A stretch of DNA of 64,000 nucleotides from Pseudomonas caspiana (lineage in GTDB: Bacteria; Pseudomonadota; Gammaproteobacteria; Pseudomonadales; Pseudomonadaceae), in contig NZ_LOHF01000008.1 in NCBI RefSeq assembly GCF_002158995.1, positions 137,479 through 201,478 on the forward strand. Direction: 5' to 3'. The notes under the pieces were generated by a model, which did no database searches, was not told the DNA's origin, and saw only the letters and a program-made list of their open reading frames with translations. Of the stretch, positions 8,545 to 14,982 are shown piece after piece. The position numbers were made by a program, and so were the translations under genes. Position 1 is the first letter of the stretch. The number at the start of each line of letters is the position of its first letter.

Positions 8545-8844
8545 TCAATCCGGTTTTTGAACCATCATGTACTGGCTGAAATTATTGATGTGATCGTCCA
8601 GATTATCCTCAAGCATCAGCCGGTACTGATCGCAGAAGTACTTCAGCATCGCCCCACGTGCCTGAGCCATTTCCTCGCCGGACTTGAAGCTGCGCGCACT
8701 GACCCAGGCATTGAATCGTGTGGTTCCAAACATCATGGATGCACTGACCTGTCCGAGCTTTTCGAACGCTTTAAGCTGCTCGTTGGACAACTCGATGTGC
8801 GCGTCTGCGCGGTCATAGAATGCTAGGTCGGTGGCGTCTGGCAT
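8545..8844 (-). CDS. DUF3144 family protein
   Basis: 99 residues, predicted helical. F-Y-D-R-A-D-A-H-I-x-L-S-N-E-Q (9-23), S-A-S-M-M-F-G-T-T-R-F-N-A-W-V (34-48) and F-C-D-Q-Y-R-L-M-L-E-D-N-L-D-D-H-I (69-85) match the short DUF3144 family of proteobacteria. The family has no known role. A caggaaaa ribosome site precedes the ATG at 8844. It stands alone between a REPIN upstream and another downstream. Confidence 0.8.
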   Translation of the reverse strand: MPDATDLAFYDRADAHIELSNEQLKAFEKLGQVSASMMFGTTRFNAWVSARSFKSGEEMAQARGAMLKYFCDQYRLMLEDNLDDHINNFSQYMMVQKPD

Positions 8845-8970
8845 TGCGGATTTTCCTGATTATGTTTGAGCTGTGATGTATTAAAGCATTTGCGCCATTT
8901 GCATCCATCATCACAATCGTTTGCTGGGGCTCAACGCCTCTCACGGTGAGGTCTCGTGGCAACGACGAAC

Positions 8971-9050
8971 CTGTAGGAGCGAACTTGTTCGCGAGCCGCT
9001 TAACTCGCTGTGGCAGAAAAACCGTCTCGCCAACACGTTGGCTCCTACAG
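8971..9050. repeat. REPIN-type inverted repeat, shorter variant
   Basis: Ends ctgtaggagcgaacttgttc and gttggctcctacag are complementary at the outer core; the interior is degenerate (gcgagccgct against cgtctcgcc). It lies just beyond the end of the HisRS-like gene. Confidence 0.8.
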
Positions 9051-9065
9051 ATCACTCAGATCCAG

Positions 9066-9693
9066 TCAACGCAGAGCCAGGACCAGCCTCTCAAGCCCAA
9101 TGCCAAAACCCGCCCCCTCTCGATAGGCACCGCCGCCGACAACTTGTTGCTGTGCGCCCAAGGCGGGGCATCGCACTTCGAAGCCATTGCCCTCCAGGTA
9201 GTAACTCAGCCCTCGTTTCACCGCCAGATTGAGTTCATAGTCGAGCCCCAGCGAGTCAAGGAAACCGATGCAAATAGCCTGACTACGCTGCAAAGCCTGC
9301 GCAGGGTCGGCACTCAGGATTTCGAGACCCAGTTGGGTGAACTCGCGGTACCGGCCAGCTTGAGGGCGCTCATATCGATAGCATCGAGCTACGTAGAAAA
9401 ACATTGCTTCTTCCCGCGATCCGAGAAGTACATCGTTGCGCTCCTGAAAAAGCGCGGTTGCCTCCGGGATGAGGCAGCAGGGACGTCCGGCCTTATCATC
9501 GAAGGCCCACATTTGCCCGATTATTTCACTTCCGCCGGCCTTTTCGATAAAAGTGTCCTGACCCCATAACGCTGGAACAATCGCTTCCTCAGCTCCAGCT
9601 TCGATGAAGACAGCTCCGAAAACGGCCTTCTACTTCGCGCATGATTGCTGCTTCTTTCCCGGTTACTATTCGCGTTCCACGTAGCATTGTCAT
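9066..9693 (-). pseudogene. minimal histidyl-tRNA-synthetase-like protein, frameshifted
   Basis: ATG 9693 (GGAG nearby) opens M-T-M-L-R-G-T-R-I-V-T-G-K-E-A-A-I-M-R-E and then leaves frame and stops at 9589-9591. Removing one base near 9626-9627 joins it to the frame that continues to 9066. The joined product is about 208 residues, only the class II catalytic core. Motif 2 reads Y-R-Y-E-R-P-Q-A-G-R-Y-R-E-F, the HisRS histidine loop appears as K-R-G-L-S-Y-Y and V-V-G-G-G-A-Y, and motif 3 is G-F-G-I-G-L-E-R. The insertion and anticodon-binding domains of HisRS are absent. It may be a pseudogene, a sequencing error or a true frameshift. A His-rich leader lies upstream. Confidence 0.75.
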
Positions 9694-9718
9694 TTTTGTG
9701 ATCTCCAATTTACAGGCA

Positions 9719-9743
9719 ATAAAAAAGGCGCCATGGGCGCCTT
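9719..9743 (-). terminator. attenuator terminator before the HisRS-like gene
   Basis: On the minus strand AAGGCGCC (9743-9736), loop CAT and GGCGCCTT (9732-9725) form a perfect 8-bp stem with a three-base loop, followed by TTTT. This is a textbook intrinsic terminator. It sits between the leader peptide stop and the HisRS-like start codon, so it would end transcription before the gene unless an alternative fold forms. Confidence 0.85.
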
Positions 9744-9851
9744 GGTTTTGTTCATTGAGTCGTCAGAACAAGTGGTTTGAGTTCTGATGAATCGATGAGC
9801 ATGAGCAACCGCGGCACCTTGAGCGAGGTCCGTGATGGTGATGTCGGTTGC
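9725..9851 (-). promoter_or_regulatory. histidine-type transcription attenuator
   Basis: Four mutually exclusive segments can be read on the minus strand. Segment 1 is GCAACCG (9851-9845), just before the His run, and pairs with CGGTTGC in segment 2 (9811-9805). Segment 2, GGTGCC-GC-GGTT (9818-9807), also pairs with segment 3, AACC-AA-GGCGCC (9747-9736), with only a two-base internal mismatch and one G-U. Segment 3 pairs with segment 4 as the terminator. Stalling at the His codons would mask segment 1, free 2:3 pairing and allow read-through, which is the classical attenuation logic. Confidence 0.78.
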
Positions 9852-9870
9852 ATGGAATAGAGTTGGTCAT
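9763..9870 (-). CDS. histidine leader peptide
   Basis: 35 codons from ATG 9870, with AAGGA six bases upstream. Residues 9-16 read RHHHHGPR, encoded cat cac cat cac, and two further His codons occur at 28 and 33. The peptide has no other visible fold and is rich in Cys, Arg and Ser. By analogy with the enterobacterial his operon leader (seven His codons), a ribosome stalled for lack of charged tRNA-His would pause here. It ends 20 bases before the terminator stem on the same strand. Confidence 0.8.
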   Translation of the reverse strand: MTNSIPCNRHHHHGPRSRCRGCSCSSIHQNSNHLF

Positions 9871-9959
9871 GGCCAATCCTTGCACAGAACCGGGAGCGCC
9901 GACAAGGGCACCTCATTCATGACAAACCAAACATGAGAACAGTTGGAGCACGAGTACGC

Positions 9960-10397
9960 ATGACTGAATGGGACATTTTCGAAACGGAACACTGGCGAGT
10001 CAGCCATCGCCGCGATGCACGTCATAGCGGTTACCTGATGGTCAGCTCAATCGCTGCTGCTTCGGATTTCATGGACCTCAGCGATTCAGCACTGGCCTCA
10101 CTCGGCGACGTCCTGCGGCAAACCGAGCAACTTCTTTTTCAGGCCTTTGAGCCCTGGAAGGTTGTTGTCTACAAGTTGGGTTTTTCTGCAGGTTTCAATC
10201 TGCATTTTCATGTGGTTCCTGTTACGCATTCACTGTTGGCAGAAGTTGGACGGCACCCGGATTACCCTAGCGAACCTGACGGGAATGACACCATCCTTTT
10301 CTTGAGTCGCGAGTATTGCGAGCGGGCATTGAGTAAAGAAGAGTGTGAAGTTCAGCACAAGACAGTGATTAATCTCCGGGAGCTTTACCGCGCATAA
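9960..10397 (+). CDS. HIT-family (histidine triad) protein
   Basis: 145 residues from ATG 9960 (an in-frame ATG at 9933 has no ribosome site). The active-site stretch is F-N-L-H-F-H-V-V-P-V (residues 79-88): His82 and His84 fit the HIT pattern H-x-H-x-H-x-x, with the first histidine replaced by Asn80. HIT enzymes hydrolyse nucleotide phosphoramidates or dinucleoside polyphosphates. It is divergent from the His-leader transcript; the 5' ends are about 90 bp apart, so control regions overlap. Confidence 0.75.
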   Translation: MTEWDIFETEHWRVSHRRDARHSGYLMVSSIAAASDFMDLSDSALASLGDVLRQTEQLLFQAFEPWKVVVYKLGFSAGFNLHFHVVPVTHSLLAEVGRHPDYPSEPDGNDTILFLSREYCERALSKEECEVQHKTVINLRELYRA

Positions 10398-10614
10398 ATA
10401 GCTTGATCAAGATACTTATTCTTACCCCATCGCCGCGGATAATCGTCTCGGTTTGCCAGATAACACGCGCTATCGTTCTTCGTGGAAAAACTCGCACAGG
10501 ATTTACGCAACCCGTAGGCAAACAATAAGCTGGGTCATCGACGGCTAGCCCGTTGCGCGTCCATAATCGAGTCATCTCGCTTTCCCAATAACTACAAAAA
10601 TTCAGGAGTCATCG

Positions 10615-11541
10615 ATGCAACCGATCCGTCTCGGTCTGGTGGGCTACGGCAAGATTGCCCAGGATCAGCACGTGCCCGCTATTACCGCTAACCCCGCGTT
10701 CCAGTTGGTGGCTGTTGCGACGCAAGGGCAGCCTTGTGCCGGGGTAGAGAACTTTCAGTCCTTGAGTGAGTTGCTGGAAAAAGGTCCGTATGTCGATGCG
10801 ATTGCGTTTTGCACGCCACCGCAGGGGCGATTTGCGCTGGTGCGACAGGCGTTGGCTGCGGGGAAACACGTGTTGGTCGAGAAGCCGCCGTGTGCCACGT
10901 TGGGCGAAGCGATGGCGTTGGCGAGTCAGGCTGCGGAGGAGGGCGTCAGCGGCTTGTTCGCCTGGCATTCGCGTTATGCACCCGGGATCGAAGCTGCGCG
11001 TGACTGGCTGGCCACTCGCACGCTGCAAAGCGTGCAGATCGACTGGAAAGAGGACGTGCGTAAATGGCATCCCGGTCAGGCATGGATCTGGCAGCCGGGC
11101 GGTCTGGGCGTTTTTGATCCCGGCATCAATGCGTTGTCGATTGCGACCTATCTTTTGCCGTTGCCGCTGTTCGTTGAGTCCGCCGAACTGCGAGTCCCGA
11201 GTAACTGTCAGTCGCCTATCGCTGCATCCATTAAAATGTCTGATGCGCGCCAGCTCGACGTGCGCGCGGAGTTCGACTTTGACCATGGTCATGATGAGCT
11301 CTGGAGTATCGAAATTCGCTGTGCCGAAGGTGTTTTGCGGCTGGACAACGGTGGTGCGCTGTTGAGCATTGACGGCGTGCGACAGGCTGATTCGGAGGAG
11401 GGCGAGTACGCGGCGGTGTATCGGCATTTTCAGCAGTTGATTGGCAGCAAAGCCAGTGATCTGGATTTGCAGCCGTTGCGATTAGTCGCGGACAGTTTCT
11501 TTGTTGGTAGTCGGACGTCGGTAGAGCCGTTTTACGATTAA
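10615..11541 (+). CDS. Gfo/Idh/MocA oxidoreductase, galactose/arabinose 1-dehydrogenase-like
   Basis: 308 residues. The N-terminal Rossmann domain carries GLVGYGKIA (residues 7-15), and Lys90 in VEKPP is the family's catalytic lysine. Asp168 and Asn172 in V-F-D-P-G-I-N-A, plus W-K-E-D-V-R-K-W-H, match the substrate-binding part of bacterial NAD(P)-dependent D-galactose or L-arabinose 1-dehydrogenases, which make the aldonolactone in the cytoplasm. The ribosome site aggag lies before ATG 10615. No lactonase or sugar transporter is adjacent, so substrate preference is open. Confidence 0.83.
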   Translation: MQPIRLGLVGYGKIAQDQHVPAITANPAFQLVAVATQGQPCAGVENFQSLSELLEKGPYVDAIAFCTPPQGRFALVRQALAAGKHVLVEKPPCATLGEAMALASQAAEEGVSGLFAWHSRYAPGIEAARDWLATRTLQSVQIDWKEDVRKWHPGQAWIWQPGGLGVFDPGINALSIATYLLPLPLFVESAELRVPSNCQSPIAASIKMSDARQLDVRAEFDFDHGHDELWSIEIRCAEGVLRLDNGGALLSIDGVRQADSEEGEYAAVYRHFQQLIGSKASDLDLQPLRLVADSFFVGSRTSVEPFYD

Positions 11542-11580
11542 GTGTGACTTGACCTGAACCCCGGCGGTGCATGTCCGTTT

Positions 11581-11693
11581 CTGTAGGACTGCCAAACGCT
11601 TTCTGTATAAGCGCACGAGCAATGCGAGGCCGCGATGGCTTTCCGCCTGACACACCGCCATCGCGGCCTCGCGTTGCTCGTGCGCTCCTACAG
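11581..11693. repeat. REPIN-type inverted repeat
   Basis: The main element is gcgcacgagcaatgcgaggccgcgatggc against gccatcgcggcctcgcgttgctcgtgcgc, ending in tcctacag. A partial extra ctgtagga at 11581 lies 22 bases to the left of the second ctgta, suggesting a rearranged left end. Confidence 0.85.
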
Positions 11694-11716
11694 ATAGGTG
11701 TCCGCTGCGCTAAAGT

Positions 11717-11737
11717 GCCGTGTTAGAAGCACACGGC
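11717..11737. terminator. short hairpin downstream of the GNAT gene
   Basis: gccgtgt (11717-11723) and acacggc (11731-11737) form a 7-bp stem with a 7-base loop, just beyond the stop of the minus-strand GNAT gene. There is no clear T run. Confidence 0.35.
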
Positions 11738-11753
11738 GATCTCCTGCAATGTC

Positions 11754-12344
11754 TTACTTTGCGCTTTTGACAGGCCGATCAAGAGAGGCCCGGCCGTTTT
11801 CCGGGTTGCTCAACCACTCAGCACGCGTCATCTCCCATATTTCCTTGAGTATCGGTCCCGAGACAAAGTGGCCTTCTGTTGTCCCGATCAGGCGCATGCC
11901 CTCACGCTGTGAGACCTTGCGCGAGGCCTGATTTTCGACTGCTTTGGGCACTTGCATGACCGGACGCGCCAGTGTTTCGAACCAGTATCTGTTGATGACC
12001 TCGCAGGCCTCACGCATGTAGCCTTTGCCCTGCCATCGCGGGGCGAGCCAGAATCCCCGGTTGTTGCCAGGCTGGTCGTACAGGCTGATGCTGCCAATGC
12101 TTTGCCCTGACTCTGAACCCAGACGGATCATCCAGTGCCACTCGCGTCCTGCCGCGATGGCCGGGAGCACTACGTCACGAACATACGTCAGCGCGCCATC
12201 ATCCGGGTAAGGCCATGGCACCCGACGGTCGAGGTAGCGGACCACTTCCCAGTGGGGGAACAACTGCTGGATATCGGAGGCGTCGGTCAGTTGCAGTGGA
12301 GTGAGTGTCAAGCGAGCGGTTTGCAGTGTATGCGGGCTTTCCAT
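11754..12344 (-). CDS. GNAT acetyltransferase, RimJ/RimL type
   Basis: 196 residues. It starts with the RimL-like T-A-R-L-T-L-T-P-L; the acetyl-CoA motif is W-L-A-P-R-W-Q-G-K-G-Y-M-R-E-A, and V-E-N-Q-A-S-R-K-V-S-Q-R-E-G-M is the second core segment. Members acetylate protein N-termini or small molecules; the substrate is not evident. Single gene, no clear operon partner. Divergent from the GNAT gene at 12586. Confidence 0.82.
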   Translation of the reverse strand: MESPHTLQTARLTLTPLQLTDASDIQQLFPHWEVVRYLDRRVPWPYPDDGALTYVRDVVLPAIAAGREWHWMIRLGSESGQSIGSISLYDQPGNNRGFWLAPRWQGKGYMREACEVINRYWFETLARPVMQVPKAVENQASRKVSQREGMRLIGTTEGHFVSGPILKEIWEMTRAEWLSNPENGRASLDRPVKSAK

Positions 12345-12585
12345 GGCGCGAGGTCCTTAAAGCGGTATCACCAGATCGACTCACACTCTTGCAGAATGTG
12401 AGCCTGGATGTCGAGTGCTGCCAGCGAGTGATGGGCGATTGTTCTGCTTGACTCTTAGCCGGTTCAATCAAGACGATTGCATTCGCAGCACTGAACCGCC
12501 GGGCACTGACCCAGCTTAGAAGTACCCAAGGCCGATGGTGATGGAGATACTCAACTCGTCGACGGTGAAAAAGAAGGAAAGCCAC

Positions 12586-13044
12586 ATGCCCCGCCTGATC
12601 TGGCTGCGCGACGATATGCAGTACAGCAACACTTTCGCACAGTGGCTGCACGAACAATTTGCATATGAATACGTCGGTCAATCATTGAGTGACTGGCAGC
12701 GTGAATTTGCCGAAGGGCAGGTTAATGGTGACTGGCAATGCCTGATTGCCGTCGAGGATGGGCAACTGCTGGGCGGCGCTGCGCTGGCTAGAAATGACCT
12801 GGCTGAACGCCCGGAGCTGGGCCCATGGCTGGCCTGTGTTTTCATCGCCCCGCATGCGCGACAGCGAGGTCTGGCGGAACAACTGATCGAGGGCATTTGC
12901 ACCGCAGCGAAGGCTAACGGCAACACGCGGCTGTGTCTGCACACCCATGACCGCCATGAGTACTACGCCAAGCGCGGCTGGCAGGTTCTGGAGTGTTTTC
13001 AGGCGTGGGATAAAGAACACTGGCTGATGGGGCGGGATCTTTGA
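12586..13044 (+). CDS. GNAT acetyltransferase
   Basis: 152 residues from ATG 12586, with aaggaaag just upstream; the longer frame from 12535 has no ribosome site. V-F-I-A-P-H-A-R-Q-R-G-L-A-E-Q-L (motif A, R-x-R-G-L-A) and the terminal H-E-Y-Y-A-K-R-G-W are typical of small aminoglycoside- or amine-type acetyltransferases. It is followed 48 bp later by a P-loop kinase gene on the same strand, a possible two-gene unit. Confidence 0.83.
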   Translation: MPRLIWLRDDMQYSNTFAQWLHEQFAYEYVGQSLSDWQREFAEGQVNGDWQCLIAVEDGQLLGGAALARNDLAERPELGPWLACVFIAPHARQRGLAEQLIEGICTAAKANGNTRLCLHTHDRHEYYAKRGWQVLECFQAWDKEHWLMGRDL

Positions 13045-13092
13045 ATGTGCTTCAAGCAGATACCCACCACATTTTGAAAACAGGACAGCTCG

Positions 13093-13578
13093 ATGACTAC
13101 TGCGAAACTTCATCTCATGTGCGGCAAGATCGCTTCCGGCAAATCAACACTTGCCAAGGCACTCGTCGCTGAGCATTCAGCAATCCTGCTGAGTGAGGAT
13201 CATTGGCTTGCCAGGCTTTATCCTGGCGAGATCAAGTCAGTGACCGACTATGTGCAATTCGCCCGTCGAATTCGCGATGTCGTTGGCCCGCTAGTCAGCA
13301 CCATGCTGAAGTCGGGTATCAGTGTGGTTCTGGATTTTCCCGGCAATACTCGTGCAGACCGCGAGTGGTTGCGGGGCTTGGCGGAAGCGGGTGAGGTGAA
13401 GCACTGTTTGCACTATCTGGACGTGGAGGATGATGTTTGCCGTGCTCGACTGCGCGCCCGCAACGTACGCGGTGAGCATGACTTCGCGGCAACCGACGCG
13501 GAGTTTGATTTGATCACCCGATATTTTCAGGCACCAACGCCGGAGGAGGGGCTGGATATTCAGATTCACCGCCTGTAA
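13093..13578 (+). CDS. P-loop ATPase/kinase of the AAA_33 type
   Basis: 161 residues. Walker A G-K-I-A-S-G-K-S-T is at residues 11-19, and V-V-L-D-F-P-G-N-T near 80 plays the Walker B role. R-A-R-L-R-A-R-N-V-R-G is a likely lid helix. The size and lid resemble zeta-toxin-like and small-molecule kinases such as chloramphenicol or nucleoside kinases. No antitoxin is adjacent, so a stand-alone kinase is more likely than a toxin. Confidence 0.78.
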   Translation: MTTAKLHLMCGKIASGKSTLAKALVAEHSAILLSEDHWLARLYPGEIKSVTDYVQFARRIRDVVGPLVSTMLKSGISVVLDFPGNTRADREWLRGLAEAGEVKHCLHYLDVEDDVCRARLRARNVRGEHDFAATDAEFDLITRYFQAPTPEEGLDIQIHRL

Positions 13579-13649
13579 TTCCCCCCATTTTTTGCGCCCG
13601 TTTTGGGAGAGGCACTGTTCTGCCGGAAAATACGTGCGCAGTTCACCCA

Positions 13650-14447
13650 TCAGGCAAACGGCAACGGCCCAGGGAATTTGCCGATCGGCACCCAATGAGT
13701 GATAAGCCCCGTATCAGGTTTCCAGTGATGCAAAAGCAGGGCTGGCGGCTCTACGTAAGAGGCTTGCGGAGCATTTGCGTCCAGCGCCAACGCGATGGCT
13801 GTGGTTGTACTGGGGGCGGTGCACAACAAGGAGCCGCCAAAGCGCAGTTGCATGGATCGGTGGATGTGCCCGCAGACTATTCGTTCGATGGCGGGGTAGC
13901 GCTCCACCACCTGAGCAAGCCGGTGCGCATTGATACACGCATACGTATCGATGTAAGGAATGCCGCTCAAGAATGGCGGCTGGTGGAGCATGATCAGCGT
14001 TGGTCGATCCGGCTCTTCTGCCAGGGCAGCTTCCAGCCATGCCTGTGCTGCTTCGGTCATGTCACCGTGATGTTCGCCGGGCACGGTGATATCCAGTCCA
14101 ATGATGCGGACAGGGCCAAGATGTGACGCAACAAAGTGCAACGGCCCTTCGCGTGTAGCACTTTCTGCCTGGACAAACGCAGACCTGAACAACTCGCGGT
14201 CGTCATGATTGCCAGGGATCATCAACAGTGGTTGTTCAATCTCCGCCAAAAGTGCGCGGGCCATTTCGTACTCGGCCGGTTGTCCTTCATCCACCAGATC
14301 GCCGGTGATGATCACCACGTCCGGGCGCGGATGCAGGGCGTTCAAGTGCTCGATGGCTTGTTTGCACATCGTGTTTGAATCCACCAACCCTTTGTAGAGC
14401 GCGCCTTGTGGCCGGATGTGCAAGTCTGACAGGTGAGCGATGAGCAC
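13650..14447 (-). CDS. metallophosphoesterase, CpdA-like phosphodiesterase
   Basis: 265 residues from GTG 14447, chosen because GGAGG lies seven bases upstream and the protein then begins directly with the first metal motif D-L-H (Asp8, His10). The other metal ligands follow in order: GD (Asp50), GNHD (Asn80, His81), His155 in MLHQPP, and GHIH (His194, His196). This is the class III cyclic nucleotide phosphodiesterase pattern (CpdA/GpdQ). It could cleave cAMP or phosphodiesters. It lies directly downstream of the barstar-like gene on the same strand. Confidence 0.85.
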   Translation of the reverse strand: MLIAHLSDLHIRPQGALYKGLVDSNTMCKQAIEHLNALHPRPDVVIITGDLVDEGQPAEYEMARALLAEIEQPLLMIPGNHDDRELFRSAFVQAESATREGPLHFVASHLGPVRIIGLDITVPGEHHGDMTEAAQAWLEAALAEEPDRPTLIMLHQPPFLSGIPYIDTYACINAHRLAQVVERYPAIERIVCGHIHRSMQLRFGGSLLCTAPSTTTAIALALDANAPQASYVEPPALLLHHWKPDTGLITHWVPIGKFPGPLPFA

Positions 14448-14501
14448 TGGATGTCCTCCGTGGAAAATGACTGGCTGTGGATGACAGCCACGGCTAACCA
14501 T

Positions 14502-14828
14502 TCAAACAATGAAGGCGAGCGCTAGAAGTGGAGCGCCAGCCGCCTCAACGGCGCGCCAGTTTACAAAAGCCGCGCACTCCACCAGCGCTGCAAATTGTTC
14601 AGGGCAGCGATGCTTGAAGCTCTGAGCATTGTCGATGACCAGTGATAGCGTTTGTCCGTATTGAACATGCACTGACGACATTTCTGCGCCGGGGTCATCA
14701 AGGTACGAGAGGCAATCAATCCAGGCGTCCATATTGCAGCCGTAGAAGCCAGGGAAGCCGAACACATCCGAAAAAACCGTGTGGAATGTCTGCCAGTCAG
14801 TAATCAGATCTGCGTTCACTCGTACCAT
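14502..14828 (-). CDS. barstar-like (barnase inhibitor) protein
   Basis: 108 residues. F-P-G-F-Y-G-C-N-M-D-A-W-I-D-C-L matches the barstar fold core, where the helix after G-x-N-x-D-A-x-x-D-x-L contacts the RNase active site. Barstars inhibit secreted or contact-dependent RNases. No barnase-like gene is seen nearby, so this is an orphan immunity protein or has another partner. The phosphodiesterase gene follows on the same strand, with 54 bp between the barstar stop and its GTG start. Confidence 0.8.
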   Translation of the reverse strand: MVRVNADLITDWQTFHTVFSDVFGFPGFYGCNMDAWIDCLSYLDDPGAEMSSVHVQYGQTLSLVIDNAQSFKHRCPEQFAALVECAAFVNWRAVEAAGAPLLALAFIV

Positions 14829-14915
14829 TGATAGAACCCTTTTACTGCGCTGTCTTCAGGAAGTTGAACTGAATATTCCTGCCTGCGACTGATGAGCTTC
14901 TGACTGCCCGCGTGC

Positions 14916-14942
14916 AGGGGCCGCGCATCATGCGTGGCCCCT
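14916..14942. terminator. hairpin downstream of the ABC exporter
   Basis: aggggcc-g-cgca (14916-14927) pairs with tgcg-t-ggcccct (14931-14942) around a three-base loop. It lies just after the stop of the exporter gene and before the barstar gene. There is no T run on either strand. Confidence 0.4.
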
Positions 14943-14982
14943 TCGCGTCGTGTACCCATAGGCGACGTTTGTACCTGCCAAG

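Noticed and set aside
13093..13578. Zeta-toxin of a toxin-antitoxin pair
   Set aside because: No small antitoxin gene is adjacent and the lid resembles small-molecule kinases.
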